From Phycisphaerales bacterium (GTDB taxonomy: Bacteria > Planctomycetota > Phycisphaerae > Phycisphaerales > UBA1924): a stretch of DNA of 64,000 nucleotides. The position numbers and the translations under genes were made by a program. Position 1 is the stretch's first letter, and each line of letters begins with the position of its first letter. The notes beneath the pieces are model-generated. The model did no database searches. It had not been told where the DNA came from and saw only the letters and a list, made by a program, of their open reading frames with translations. Location of the stretch: positions 145,467 through 209,466 of the forward strand of contig JADLCM010000002.1 of the NCBI GenBank assembly GCA_020847175.1, written 5' to 3'. Below are positions 8,003 through 16,452 of this stretch, in pieces.

Positions 8003-9382
8003 TCAGGAGGCCTTGGCCCTTGACCGGGGACCGGCCGCCCGTCGCATACGCAGGCTCTCTCCCGCCTGCTGGGCGACCTTGACGAGGCGCGAGCGGGCCG
8101 CCTCGAACGGGTCTCCTTCAGCCAGGTTCTGGCGGAGGAGTTCAGTCAGGGCAGGCTCGAACTCGATGGCGGTGTCGGCGAGCGCATCGGCCCCCGATGC
8201 ATACGCCCCGATCTGGACGAGCTCCTCGATCTCACGGTGCTTCGCGAGCAGGGCGATCGCCTGCCGGCGCGCTTCGAGGTGGGCGTCGTCGCTGACTTCG
8301 CCGGCAACGCGGGAGATGCTGTCGAGCACGTCGATGGCGGGGTAGTGCCCGCGCTGGGCGAGTTTGCGGGAGAGGATGATGTGACCGTCGAGGATGCCCC
8401 GTGCGGCGTCGGCGACGGGTTCGGTCATGTCGTCACCCTCGACGAGAATGGTGTAAAGGCCGGTGACGCTGCCTCCGGAGCCTTCCATGCTGCCCGCGCG
8501 TTCGAGGAGTCGCGCGAGCTCGGCGAAGACGCTGGGCGTGTAGCCGCGCGTCGCCGGGGGTTCGCCGGCCGAGAGCCCGACCTGGCGCTGGGCATGGGCG
8601 AAGCGTGTGACCGAGTCCATCATCAGCATCACGGCCCGGCCCCGCGCGCGGAAGTACTCGCTGACGCAGCATGCGGCCTTGGCGGCCCGGATGCGCATCA
8701 GCGGCGACTCATCACCCGTGGCGACGATGACGACCGAGCGGGCGAGCCCCGCAGGGCCAAGGCTGTGCTCGATGAACTCGCGGACTTCGCGTCCGCGCTC
8801 GCCGATGAGCGCGATGACGTTGACGTCCGCCTCGGTGCCCCGGGCGATCGCCCCGAGAAGGGTGCTCTTGCCCACGCCCGGTCCCGCAAAGACGCCCATG
8901 CGCTGGCCCCGCCCGAGGGGGGTCATCAGGTCGATCGCGCGCACGCCCGTTCCGAGCCGCGTGCGGATCACGTCTCGCGCCATGGCGCTCACCGGGTCGG
9001 GGCTCAGGGGCGTCGGGGAGAGCCCGCGGGCCGGGGCAAGGCCATCCAGGGGCCGCAGAAGGCCATCCAGGACGCGCCCCAGCATCGAGGGGCCGACGGC
9101 GACGCTCGCGGAGGCGTCTCCCGCGAGCACCGGGTCACCCGGGCGGATGCCGTGCGTCTGTCCCAGCAGCATCACGATCGCCCGATCGCGGGTGAAGCCG
9201 ACGACCTCGCCGGGGCGGGGCGGGTCGCCAGGGCCCCGTCCGCCAACCTCGACCAGCGAGCCCACCGGAAGGGGCAGGTCTTCGACCAGGAGCGTCAACC
9301 CCCGGAGTTCGCTGACGCGCCCCTGCACGCCGATCGACTGCCAGCGCGCGATCGACGCCAGGGTGGAAGAGAGAAAGGTCAC
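8003..9382 (-). CDS. fliI: Flagellum-specific ATPase FliI
   Basis: 459 aa from a GTG at 9382 that overlaps the fliH stop (GTGA). The open frame extends further upstream but only as Arg/Pro-rich shadow of fliH. The protein is an F1-beta-type ATPase: Walker A AGPGVGKST at about residues 166-174, Walker B region MLMMDSVTRFAHAQR, and the EPPATRGYTPSVFAELARLL segment characteristic of type III secretion ATPases. It energises export of flagellar subunits as a hexamer with FliH and FliJ. Confidence 0.95.
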   Translation of the reverse strand: MTFLSSTLASIARWQSIGVQGRVSELRGLTLLVEDLPLPVGSLVEVGGRGPGDPPRPGEVVGFTRDRAIVMLLGQTHGIRPGDPVLAGDASASVAVGPSMLGRVLDGLLRPLDGLAPARGLSPTPLSPDPVSAMARDVIRTRLGTGVRAIDLMTPLGRGQRMGVFAGPGVGKSTLLGAIARGTEADVNVIALIGERGREVREFIEHSLGPAGLARSVVIVATGDESPLMRIRAAKAACCVSEYFRARGRAVMLMMDSVTRFAHAQRQVGLSAGEPPATRGYTPSVFAELARLLERAGSMEGSGGSVTGLYTILVEGDDMTEPVADAARGILDGHIILSRKLAQRGHYPAIDVLDSISRVAGEVSDDAHLEARRQAIALLAKHREIEELVQIGAYASGADALADTAIEFEPALTELLRQNLAEGDPFEAARSRLVKVAQQAGESLRMRRAAGPRSRAKAS

Positions 9383-10188
9383 GCGGCCCGCCCTTGCTGA
9401 CCCGGGGCGAGCCGGGGGCCCGCGGGGGGAGCGCCGTGGACGGGGCCGGCCGGAATGGCGCCGGCGTCGGCGCTGGGCACGCCCTCGCCGGCCGATTCGC
9501 CCAGGAGTGACTGGGCGATGCGGTCGAGTTGCGTGCTGATCGACGCATCGATCCGTCCTCCTGCGGGGGTGCGCACCAGGCACGAACCCGGGGGCAGGGC
9601 GGGATCGACTTCCAACTCCAGGTGCCCGCCTCCCAGGGTGCGAGCCAGCTCAGGGATCGAATCGCGGAGGCGGTCCGCCGAGGCCGGATCGACGGAGATC
9701 ACGGCGCGGCTGCCGCGTGCGAGAAGGTCCAGGGCCGCTTCGACCTGGCGCTGGACCAGGCCCGGGTCGCCGTGGAGCGTTCGGCGGGTGATCTTCTCGG
9801 CCAGCGCGAGGGCGAGCGAGAGGACCGAGGCGCGGGCCTCGCTGAGCAGCCGGTCGCGCTCGGCCTCGAAGGTTTCGCGGGTGCGCGCCCAGTCCTTGAG
9901 CAGGAGTTCGATCTCGGCCCGCTTTTCGTCGAGCGCCTGGGCGGCCCCCTCGTCGCGCCCCTTGCGCAGGCCCTCGGCGTGCCCCTTGGCGCGACCTTCG
10001 GCCAGCCCCTTCTCGCTGGCGCCGCAGAGGAGCGACGATCGCTCTCTGCGGGCCGCGTCGATGACCCGTTCAGCCTCGGCTCGCGAGCGGGCGGCGAGTT
10101 CCTCTCCCGCGCGGGCGATGTCGGCAAGGTTGACGGGAGCGGCTCGGCGGATCGCGGTCTCGGCCTGGTCGCCTCGGATGAGTGGCAT
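9379..10188 (-). CDS. fliH: Flagellar export regulator FliH
   Basis: 269 aa. Residues about 60-85 contain a run of glycines every fourth residue (GLAEGRAKGHAEGLRKGRDE), the GxxxG repeat typical of FliH. A coiled coil follows, then a VATP-synthase-E-like C-terminal domain (ALAEKITRRTLHGDPGLVQR, RAVISVDPAS). FliH dimerises, holds FliI and connects it to the C-ring. Sequence similarity within the family is always weak, but repeat, fold and position between fliG and fliI agree. Confidence 0.88.
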   Translation of the reverse strand: MPLIRGDQAETAIRRAAPVNLADIARAGEELAARSRAEAERVIDAARRERSSLLCGASEKGLAEGRAKGHAEGLRKGRDEGAAQALDEKRAEIELLLKDWARTRETFEAERDRLLSEARASVLSLALALAEKITRRTLHGDPGLVQRQVEAALDLLARGSRAVISVDPASADRLRDSIPELARTLGGGHLELEVDPALPPGSCLVRTPAGGRIDASISTQLDRIAQSLLGESAGEGVPSADAGAIPAGPVHGAPPAGPRLAPGQQGRAA

Positions 10189-10229
10189 GGTGACGGGTCC
10201 TGGCGGGAGGTGGGAGGAGGGGACCGGAC

Positions 10230-11270
10230 TCAGACGAGAAGCTCGGAGTCGCCGCCCCGGCCCTGGATCACGACTTCGCCGGCCTCTTCGAGGCGCCGGA
10301 CGATATCGACGATGCGCTGCTGCGCGCTCTCGACATCGCTGACGCGGACCGGGCCCATGAACTCCATGTCCTCCTTGATGAGCTGGGCGGCGCGCTCGGA
10401 CATGTTCTTGAAGATCTTGCCCTTGAGGTCGTCGCTGGCGGTCTTGAGGGCAAGGGCGAGCTCGCTGTTGTCCACTTCCTTGAGGACGGCCTGGATGCCC
10501 TTGTCATTGACGAGCTTGATGTCCTCGAAGACGAACATGAGGCGGCGGATCTGCTCGACGAGGTCCGGGTCGTCGGCCTCCAGCCCCTCCATGATCGTCT
10601 TCTCGGTGCTGCGGTCGGCGAGGTTGAGAATCTCCGCGACCGTGGGCACGCCGCCGGCCTTCTCGGTGCTCTGCGTGAGCATGTTGGCGAGGCGGCTCTC
10701 GAGCCCGCGCTCGACCTCGCGGATCACTTCAGGGCTCGTCTGGTCCATGTTGGCGATGCGCTTGATGACCTCGATCTGCTTGGCCATCGGCAGCCCGCCG
10801 ATGATCTCGGCCGCCTTGTGATGGGGCAGGTGGCTGGCGATGAGGGCGATGGTCTGGGGGTGCTCCTCCTGGAGGAATGTGAGCAGGTTCTCGCTCTCGG
10901 CCTTCTGGAGGAACGCGAAGGGCGTCTTCTGCACCTGGGTCTGAATCTGGGCGAGCACGCGGTCGGCGATCTTGGGGTCCATCGCCTGCGAGAGCACCTG
11001 CTTGGCGAAGTTCAGGCCACCCTCGTTCAGGTGGTTCTGTCCGATGGACAGGTGGTAGAACTCCTGGACAACGGCGAATGTCAACGCGGGAGGGACGCGT
11101 CCCAGCGCAGCGACTTCACGCATCACCTCTTCGACCGACTCGCCGTTCATCTGCTTGAGGACAATGCTGGAGTTCTCCTGCCCCAGGGCGAGCAGGAGAA
11201 TGGCCGCCTTCGTCAGCGGCGCCAACTGGTCGGGATCGTCGGGGAGTTTGTCGTTGGGTCGCCTCGCCAT
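10230..11270 (-). CDS. fliG: Flagellar motor switch protein FliG
   Basis: 346 aa, the usual length. N-terminal FliF-binding domain (LTKAAILLLALGQENSSIVL), middle domain with the conserved EEHPQTIALIASHL motif for FliM binding, and C-terminal domain with the charged torque helix (KLVNDKGIQAVLKEVDNSEL, ALKTASDDLKGKIFKNMSER). FliG sits on the MS ring and is pushed by MotA. It begins 3 bp after the fliF stop, so the two ring proteins are co-translated. Confidence 0.97.
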   Translation of the reverse strand: MARRPNDKLPDDPDQLAPLTKAAILLLALGQENSSIVLKQMNGESVEEVMREVAALGRVPPALTFAVVQEFYHLSIGQNHLNEGGLNFAKQVLSQAMDPKIADRVLAQIQTQVQKTPFAFLQKAESENLLTFLQEEHPQTIALIASHLPHHKAAEIIGGLPMAKQIEVIKRIANMDQTSPEVIREVERGLESRLANMLTQSTEKAGGVPTVAEILNLADRSTEKTIMEGLEADDPDLVEQIRRLMFVFEDIKLVNDKGIQAVLKEVDNSELALALKTASDDLKGKIFKNMSERAAQLIKEDMEFMGPVRVSDVESAQQRIVDIVRRLEEAGEVVIQGRGGDSELLV

Positions 11271-11273
11271 GAT

Positions 11274-12944
11274 TCATGCGTCCGGGGTCACCCAGCGGCC
11301 GACCAGCTTCGCGGCCGCCTCGGGATTGCTCTTCACGAGTTCGTGCACCTGTTCGAGTATCTTCTGGTTCGCCATGTCGCCCTCGGCGAGCTCGATCCCG
11401 GCCATCGGAGAGTCCGTCTCGTCGGCCTCGCCGATGACCTCGCTGTAGGCCTCAAGCGGCGGCGGAATGCCGACGAGCTCGTCGGCGGTCGGCAGCTTCA
11501 CGCTCTTGCCCGCCCTGCGCACCATCGAGAACATCAGCCCCAGCGACACCACCCCGAGGACCGCGAGCATGATCTTGTCGATCAGCCCTTCACCGAGGCC
11601 CAGCACGCCGCCGCCCCCGCCCCCGCCGGCCCACGAGCCGAACAGCCCCGCCTGCGACGAGCCCGGCGGAAGGGCCGGAAGGTCGATGGGCATCATCGAG
11701 ACATTGACTTCACCCGAGTCCTCTTCGGCCTTGAGATGGGGCGTGACCGACTTGGTGATCTGGTCGCTGATCTCGGCGAACTTGGCGTTGACCGCCGCCT
11801 CATCGGGTTCTTCCGCGTTCTCGTCACCCCCCTTGAGCACCGCGACGACGTAGCTCCGGGGCACCGCGACGCTGGCCGCGATGTGCGTGGGCATGCCCTT
11901 GGGGTCGATCCGCTGCGTCACCACCGAGCCGACCTTGTTCTCCATCTCCGTGGTCGATTCGCTGGTCTCGGTGCTGCTCCCGGCGCTCGACCCGGTGCTG
12001 ATATCGGCCCCCACGTTGGAGCGCAGGCCGGGCTCGGCCCCCGCGCCGGCGTTCTGCATCGTGGAAGTGTTGGTGCGCTCGCTGGCCATCAGCGACACGG
12101 TGCCGCCCTCATCGGCGGAGCGGTAGAGCGTGGTCTGGGAGTTCTCCCTCGCGATATCGACGTGCGCCGTGACGGCGACGACCACCCCGGGAACTCCCTG
12201 CAGCAGGGCGAGGAGCTTTTCGCGGGTCTTGTTCTCGATCGCCGTCTGGTACTCCAGATAGCTGCTTGCCGAGAAGTCTTCCGCCCGGCGCGCCGTGTGC
12301 TGGCGTCCGTTGGCGCCGTCGATCACCCGCACGTTGGAGATGTCCATTCCTGCCCGGGCACTGGCGACCAGCGCCGCGATCGCATCAACCTGCGGCTGCG
12401 TGAGTCCCACGCCGTTGCGGGGGTGAACCGTCGCGGATCCGCTTGGCGGGATGGTCGCCGCGCCGATGCCCACCGGCCTCGGGGCATCGAGGATCACCGT
12501 CGCGCTCTTGACATATGAGAACCCGGAGATCACGCGCGAGAGTTCGTTCTGCAGCGCGACGATGTACAGCTGCTCGTTCTGCTCCCGCGAGTTGGTCCAC
12601 TTCTGGCGGTCGATGAGCGAGTTGAAGAGCACCGCCGCGTCGTCGGGCAACTTGCCTGCCTCGGCCATGCTTGAGAGCGCCCGGGTCTTCGAATCCGGGG
12701 GGACCATCACGCGGCCGTTCTGCTCGCGGGCCGGGATCCCGCTCGCCCGCAGGAAGGCGACTGTCTCGGCCTGGCCGTCGGCGGCCATGAGATCAACCAG
12801 CTTTGACCGCCCGGCGTACTGCGTCACCATGAACAGGGTCATCAGCAGGATGACGGCGATCGAGCCGATCAGCAGCTTCTGGGTCGCGCCCAGGCGCCCA
12901 AGGTACTTCCGAATGTGCTCCAGCACCTTGCGAAGCGCGTCCAT
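11274..12944 (-). CDS. fliF: Flagellar MS-ring protein FliF
   Basis: 556 aa. First membrane helix at about residues 24-43, then ring-building motifs (YAGRSKLVDLMAADGQAETV, RVMVPPDSKTRALSSMAEAG, then LFNSLIDRQKWTNSREQNEQ), a Gly/Ser-rich collar loop, a second membrane helix at about 455-477, and a C-terminal FliG-binding tail (VHELVKSNPEAAAKLVGRWV). It is the first gene of the operon; GGGAGG lies 7 nt before the ATG. No flgB, flgC or fliE precedes it, unlike in Bacillus and spirochaetes. Confidence 0.96.
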   Translation of the reverse strand: MDALRKVLEHIRKYLGRLGATQKLLIGSIAVILLMTLFMVTQYAGRSKLVDLMAADGQAETVAFLRASGIPAREQNGRVMVPPDSKTRALSSMAEAGKLPDDAAVLFNSLIDRQKWTNSREQNEQLYIVALQNELSRVISGFSYVKSATVILDAPRPVGIGAATIPPSGSATVHPRNGVGLTQPQVDAIAALVASARAGMDISNVRVIDGANGRQHTARRAEDFSASSYLEYQTAIENKTREKLLALLQGVPGVVVAVTAHVDIARENSQTTLYRSADEGGTVSLMASERTNTSTMQNAGAGAEPGLRSNVGADISTGSSAGSSTETSESTTEMENKVGSVVTQRIDPKGMPTHIAASVAVPRSYVVAVLKGGDENAEEPDEAAVNAKFAEISDQITKSVTPHLKAEEDSGEVNVSMMPIDLPALPPGSSQAGLFGSWAGGGGGGGVLGLGEGLIDKIMLAVLGVVSLGLMFSMVRRAGKSVKLPTADELVGIPPPLEAYSEVIGEADETDSPMAGIELAEGDMANQKILEQVHELVKSNPEAAAKLVGRWVTPDA

Positions 12945-13131
12945 CCGCCGGCCTCCCTGCCGCTGTCGCGCACTCCTTGCGCGGCCGGGGCGCGCCAGGC
13001 GCGCCTCGACGGGCCAGCATCGGACCGGGGCCCGGCGCCGCTTGAATCAGCACGACGGAACCCGGACCGGCGGGCGACCGACCGGCACAAACTGCGCCGC
13101 CCCCCGCGCACGGTCCGGCTCCGAGGCCGCG
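12945..13131 (-). other. Flagellar operon upstream gap without any TA dinucleotide
   Basis: This 187-bp gap between rlmN and fliF must hold the fliF promoter unless the operon is read through from rlmN. It contains no TA step on either strand, so the TAnnnT -10 hexamer found before many genes in this window cannot occur here. Two adjacent copies of the palindrome GGCGCGCC, separated by one base, lie at about 12989-13005. I see no convincing sigma-28 or sigma-54 element by eye. Confidence 0.5.
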
Positions 13132-14250
13132 TCAGTCCGCGCCGGTGGGGGTGCCGAGCGACACGAAGCGCCGCCCGCGGATGTGCTCGCTGCCGAGTTG
13201 GCCGCACGCACTCATGGTGTCTCGCCCCTTGGTGCGCCTGCGCTTGCAATACTGGCCGCTCGTCCGGAGCGTGTCCATGAAACGGTCCACGCTCGCCTCG
13301 TCGGGCGCCGGCCAGGGAGACCCACGGCGCGGGTTGTACGGGATCACGTTGACGCAGCATCGCACCTTGCGGAGGAGCGCGGCGAGCTCCCTGGCGTGCT
13401 CCGGCTCGTCGTTGACGCCGGGAATCAGGACGTACTCGGCGCAGATCGCCGCGGATGATCGGAGCGGCCAGTCCTCCATCACGCGCACGAGTTCGCCCAG
13501 CGGCATGGCGCGGTTGATGGGCATGATCTGCGAGCGGATCTCGTCATTGGGCGCATTGATCGACACCGCCAGACCAAGCCTGCGCCATCCGGGCTGCTGC
13601 ACCTGCTCGCGCAGGCGCGCCAGGCCGTCCAGGCGGCCCACCGTGGACACCGCGATGTGGCTCATCGCGAGCGCCGGCCCCCGGTGGTCGGTCAGCACGT
13701 GGATGGCGCCCAGGACCGCATCCAGGTTGTCCAGGGGCTCGCCCATGCCCATGAACACGATGTTGCTGATCTCGTGCCCGAGGTGCCAGCGGGCGGCCCA
13801 CCACTGCGCCACGATCTCGGCAACGGAGAGCGAGCGCATGAGCCCCATGCGCGCGGTCTCGCAGAAGGCGCACCCCATCGCGCAGCCCACCTGCGAACTC
13901 ACGCAGAGCGTCCAGCGGCTGCGGGCCCGCCCGCGCATCGGGATCACGACCGACTCGGTCGCGAGTTCCGGCCTCGGGGCGCCGGTCGCACGATCGACCG
14001 CGCCCGGCACCGGGAGCAGAAACTTGTGGACAGGCCCCTCGTCGCTCTCGCTCGTCTGGATGTTGGCAGGCCGAGGCACCCCCGCGCCGAGGTCGCCGGC
14101 GCGATGCACGCGCTCGTAGCGCGCGGCGGCAGCGGGGGCGCGCAGGTCGCCGCGTGCGCGAATGAATCCTTCGCACGTCAGGCCGAGGGAGAGTTGGTCT
14201 GGCGCAGTGCCGGGCACCCCGAAGGGTAGGGGCAGGGTGAGGCGCGGCAT
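13132..14250 (-). CDS. RlmN-family radical SAM rRNA methyltransferase
   Basis: 372 aa. The radical SAM cluster motif is C123-x3-C127-x2-C130 (CAMGCAFC); the mechanistic cysteines of RlmN are both present, C116 in TLCVSSQVGC and one in SACGQL near the C-terminus. GMGEPLDN and the VSINAPND segment also match. RlmN methylates C2 of A2503 in 23S rRNA (and A37 of some tRNAs). The N-terminal 95 residues do not show the usual RlmN helical accessory domain, so it may be a paralogue with a changed substrate; Cfr-like resistance is possible but not indicated. It starts 3 bp after the asnB stop, an unexpected operon partner. Confidence 0.82.
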   Translation of the reverse strand: MPRLTLPLPFGVPGTAPDQLSLGLTCEGFIRARGDLRAPAAAARYERVHRAGDLGAGVPRPANIQTSESDEGPVHKFLLPVPGAVDRATGAPRPELATESVVIPMRGRARSRWTLCVSSQVGCAMGCAFCETARMGLMRSLSVAEIVAQWWAARWHLGHEISNIVFMGMGEPLDNLDAVLGAIHVLTDHRGPALAMSHIAVSTVGRLDGLARLREQVQQPGWRRLGLAVSINAPNDEIRSQIMPINRAMPLGELVRVMEDWPLRSSAAICAEYVLIPGVNDEPEHARELAALLRKVRCCVNVIPYNPRRGSPWPAPDEASVDRFMDTLRTSGQYCKRRRTKGRDTMSACGQLGSEHIRGRRFVSLGTPTGAD

Positions 14251-14253
14251 CGT

Positions 14254-16383
14254 TCAGGTCAAGCCCGGCCCCGGCAGGCGCGCGAGCCACTTAGTCCAGA
14301 TGCTGAGCACCAGCAGCAGGTAAAGCCGTTGGCTCTGATCGCGCCCGTGCCACGGGTTCGCGCTTCGCTCCCCTGCGGCATCGTGAGAACGCAGGAGACG
14401 CCGCACGCACGCCATGTCTATCTCCAGCGGCAGACCGGGGAAGGGGTCCGGCCCCCCGAGGTGGTCGTGGAGGAGTTGACGCATGCCCCCGTAATCGGTG
14501 CGGAACCACGCGCCGACCGGGATGGCGAAGCCTCGCTTGGGGCGGTCCACGAGGTTGCAGGGGAGGTGCATGCGGGCGACCTGCCGGAGCAGGCCTTTGC
14601 GCTCGCCCCCCGGCATGAGGCTTGACAGCGGAGCGCCGAGGCACGCGGCGACCAGTTCACGGGCGAGGAAGGGCGCGCGGACTTCGAGCCCCACGGACAT
14701 CGACGCCGTGTCGGTCTTGCGGAGAATGTCGCCGGGGAGGTACGACAGAAAGTCGTGGCGCAGCGGGTCGTTGACCCGGGCGCCGGCGGGCTTGCGTTGG
14801 GGGTCCGGGCCAAGCAAGTGGCGGGCATAACACTGCGAAAAAACCCGAAGCAGGTCGGGGTAGCCGTCGGCGCGGGCCGCCTGGATGAGCCGCCGCACCC
14901 GGGCGGAGCGCGAGCCCGCATCGCGTGACGGCGCCAGCCGAGCCGGAAGAAGCCGGATCAACCACCCCCATCTTGCGAGCGTTCCGGCGATGGTGTGGCG
15001 TTGGTAACCGCCGAAGAGTTCATCGCCCCCATCGCCCGACAGCGCAACGCGCACGTGCGATCCGACGGCGCGCGAAACCCACATCGTGGGCAGGAGCGAA
15101 CTGTCGCCGAAGGGCAACCCCACCTGCTCAATGAGGCCCACGAGGTCTGCGGCGGGGTCCGGGTGGCAGTCGAGCACCACGTGCCGGATGCCCAGGCGCC
15201 GCGCGGTCTCTGCCGCGGCGGGCGATTCGTCGTGCCCGGGTGCGGGCATGCGCACCGTGAAGGCCTGCATCTCTCCCACGCGTCGTTGCGCCGCGGCGGC
15301 GGTGAGCGCCGAATCGATGCCCCCGGAGAGAAAGCAGGCGAGGGGAACATCGGCGTCAAGGCGCGACTCGACGGCCCGCGTCACCATCGCATCCACCTCG
15401 TGGGCGGAGAGGGCCGGTCCCGAACCGCGCCGCGGCCATAGGTCGGGGTCGGCATCGGCACGGGCTTGGCCGATCCCCGCGGATGCCCACGGCGCACTTC
15501 GGCTGATCTCCCGCACCCCCGCGAGGGCGGTGCCCGCGCCCGCTGTCCATCCGGTCTCGATGCACTCCCGCAGCACATCACCGGGCGCAATGCGTGTGGC
15601 CCGTGGGCCGACGTGCGCCGACAGCCGGGCCAGGCCCGCCGGCACCGACCCAAGCGCCTCGGTGCGCCCGCTCCCCGAACCGGGCTCCAGCAGCGTGTGA
15701 TAGAGCGGCTTCTCGCCGGGGGCATCGCGCACCCCGTGCAGCGTCGCTGCTTCGCCCTCCCAGATCAGCGCGGCGTACATGCCGTCGAGATGCCGCCCGA
15801 GATCGGGCCCCCACGCCGCCCACCCGTGCAGCAGCACCTCCGTGTCGCTGTGGTCGGTGTGGAACTCGTGCCCCAGGGCCTGGAGCTCGCGTCGCAGTTC
15901 GCGGTGGTTGTAGATGCACCCGTTGAAGACCACCGCCGCCGGCCCGCATCGTGGGCACACATGCGCCCGCGCAGGGCGGTACTCTCCCGGCCCCCCTGGC
16001 GGCGGAGCCGTCGGACGTGCCATCCAGATCAGCGGCCCGGCTGCCGGGTTCGCGATCGGTCGGTCGTGCGGCCAGCCGAGCACCGTGGCCGAGCGCTCGC
16101 CCCGAACCCCCGGCGTATCGGTGGCCACCGTTGCGCCCAGGAGCATCGGTTGTCCGCCCCCGGAGTGGTCGATGATGCTCAGGCGCCGATGCACCAGCGC
16201 CACATCCACAATGGCGCCGTCGCGTCGAAGTGCGCGCTGGCGGAAGCGTCCCTGGCCGTCCGGGCCGCGGTGGCGGATCGAGCCATCGATGATGTTCAGC
16301 CAGGCCTCGGGGATCGATTCATGCAGCGGAGGCGGGGCTTCGCCCGCAGTCCAGACGCGCACGATGCCTCCGATGCCGCACAT
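14254..16383 (-). CDS. asnB: Glutamine-hydrolysing asparagine synthetase with unusual glutaminase domain
   Basis: 709 aa. I chose the ATG at 16383 because class II glutaminases need Cys as residue 2 after Met removal (MCGIGGIV). The glutaminase domain has HRGPDGQG and LVHRRLSIIDHSGGGQPM, then about 65 inserted residues with VCPRCG before VVFNGCIYNHRELR. The family motif there is NGEIYN; the Glu that holds substrate glutamine is replaced by Cys (codon TGC). The synthetase domain is intact: FLSGGIDSALTAAAA (PP-loop) and LSGDGGDELFGGYQR. A TACCAT hexamer lies 7 nt before the start. It makes asparagine from aspartate, or acts as an amidotransferase on another substrate. Confidence 0.85.
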   Translation of the reverse strand: MCGIGGIVRVWTAGEAPPPLHESIPEAWLNIIDGSIRHRGPDGQGRFRQRALRRDGAIVDVALVHRRLSIIDHSGGGQPMLLGATVATDTPGVRGERSATVLGWPHDRPIANPAAGPLIWMARPTAPPPGGPGEYRPARAHVCPRCGPAAVVFNGCIYNHRELRRELQALGHEFHTDHSDTEVLLHGWAAWGPDLGRHLDGMYAALIWEGEAATLHGVRDAPGEKPLYHTLLEPGSGSGRTEALGSVPAGLARLSAHVGPRATRIAPGDVLRECIETGWTAGAGTALAGVREISRSAPWASAGIGQARADADPDLWPRRGSGPALSAHEVDAMVTRAVESRLDADVPLACFLSGGIDSALTAAAAQRRVGEMQAFTVRMPAPGHDESPAAAETARRLGIRHVVLDCHPDPAADLVGLIEQVGLPFGDSSLLPTMWVSRAVGSHVRVALSGDGGDELFGGYQRHTIAGTLARWGWLIRLLPARLAPSRDAGSRSARVRRLIQAARADGYPDLLRVFSQCYARHLLGPDPQRKPAGARVNDPLRHDFLSYLPGDILRKTDTASMSVGLEVRAPFLARELVAACLGAPLSSLMPGGERKGLLRQVARMHLPCNLVDRPKRGFAIPVGAWFRTDYGGMRQLLHDHLGGPDPFPGLPLEIDMACVRRLLRSHDAAGERSANPWHGRDQSQRLYLLLVLSIWTKWLARLPGPGLT

Positions 16384-16390
16384 GCCGTCG

Positions 16391-16396
16391 ATGGTA
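16391..16396 (-). promoter_or_regulatory. Probable -10 hexamer of asnB, leaderless
   Basis: TACCAT on the minus strand, 7 nt before the asnB ATG at 16383. No Shine-Dalgarno sequence lies between. Transcription would start at or next to the start codon. Confidence 0.55.
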
Positions 16397-16452
16397 ACGG
16401 TGCGGCCGGGCCCTCGGCGTGTCATCGGCAGTCCAGCGCGCAACAATCGTGC

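Noticed and set aside
9383..9583. A longer FliI starting at 9583
   Set aside because: The extra 67 residues are Arg/Pro-rich and lie fully within fliH in another frame; the GTG overlapping the fliH stop gives a normal FliI length.
16384..16446. An upstream in-frame start for asnB at 16446
   Set aside because: The enzyme needs Cys directly after the initiator Met (MCGIGG), and the -10 hexamer lies inside the would-be extension.
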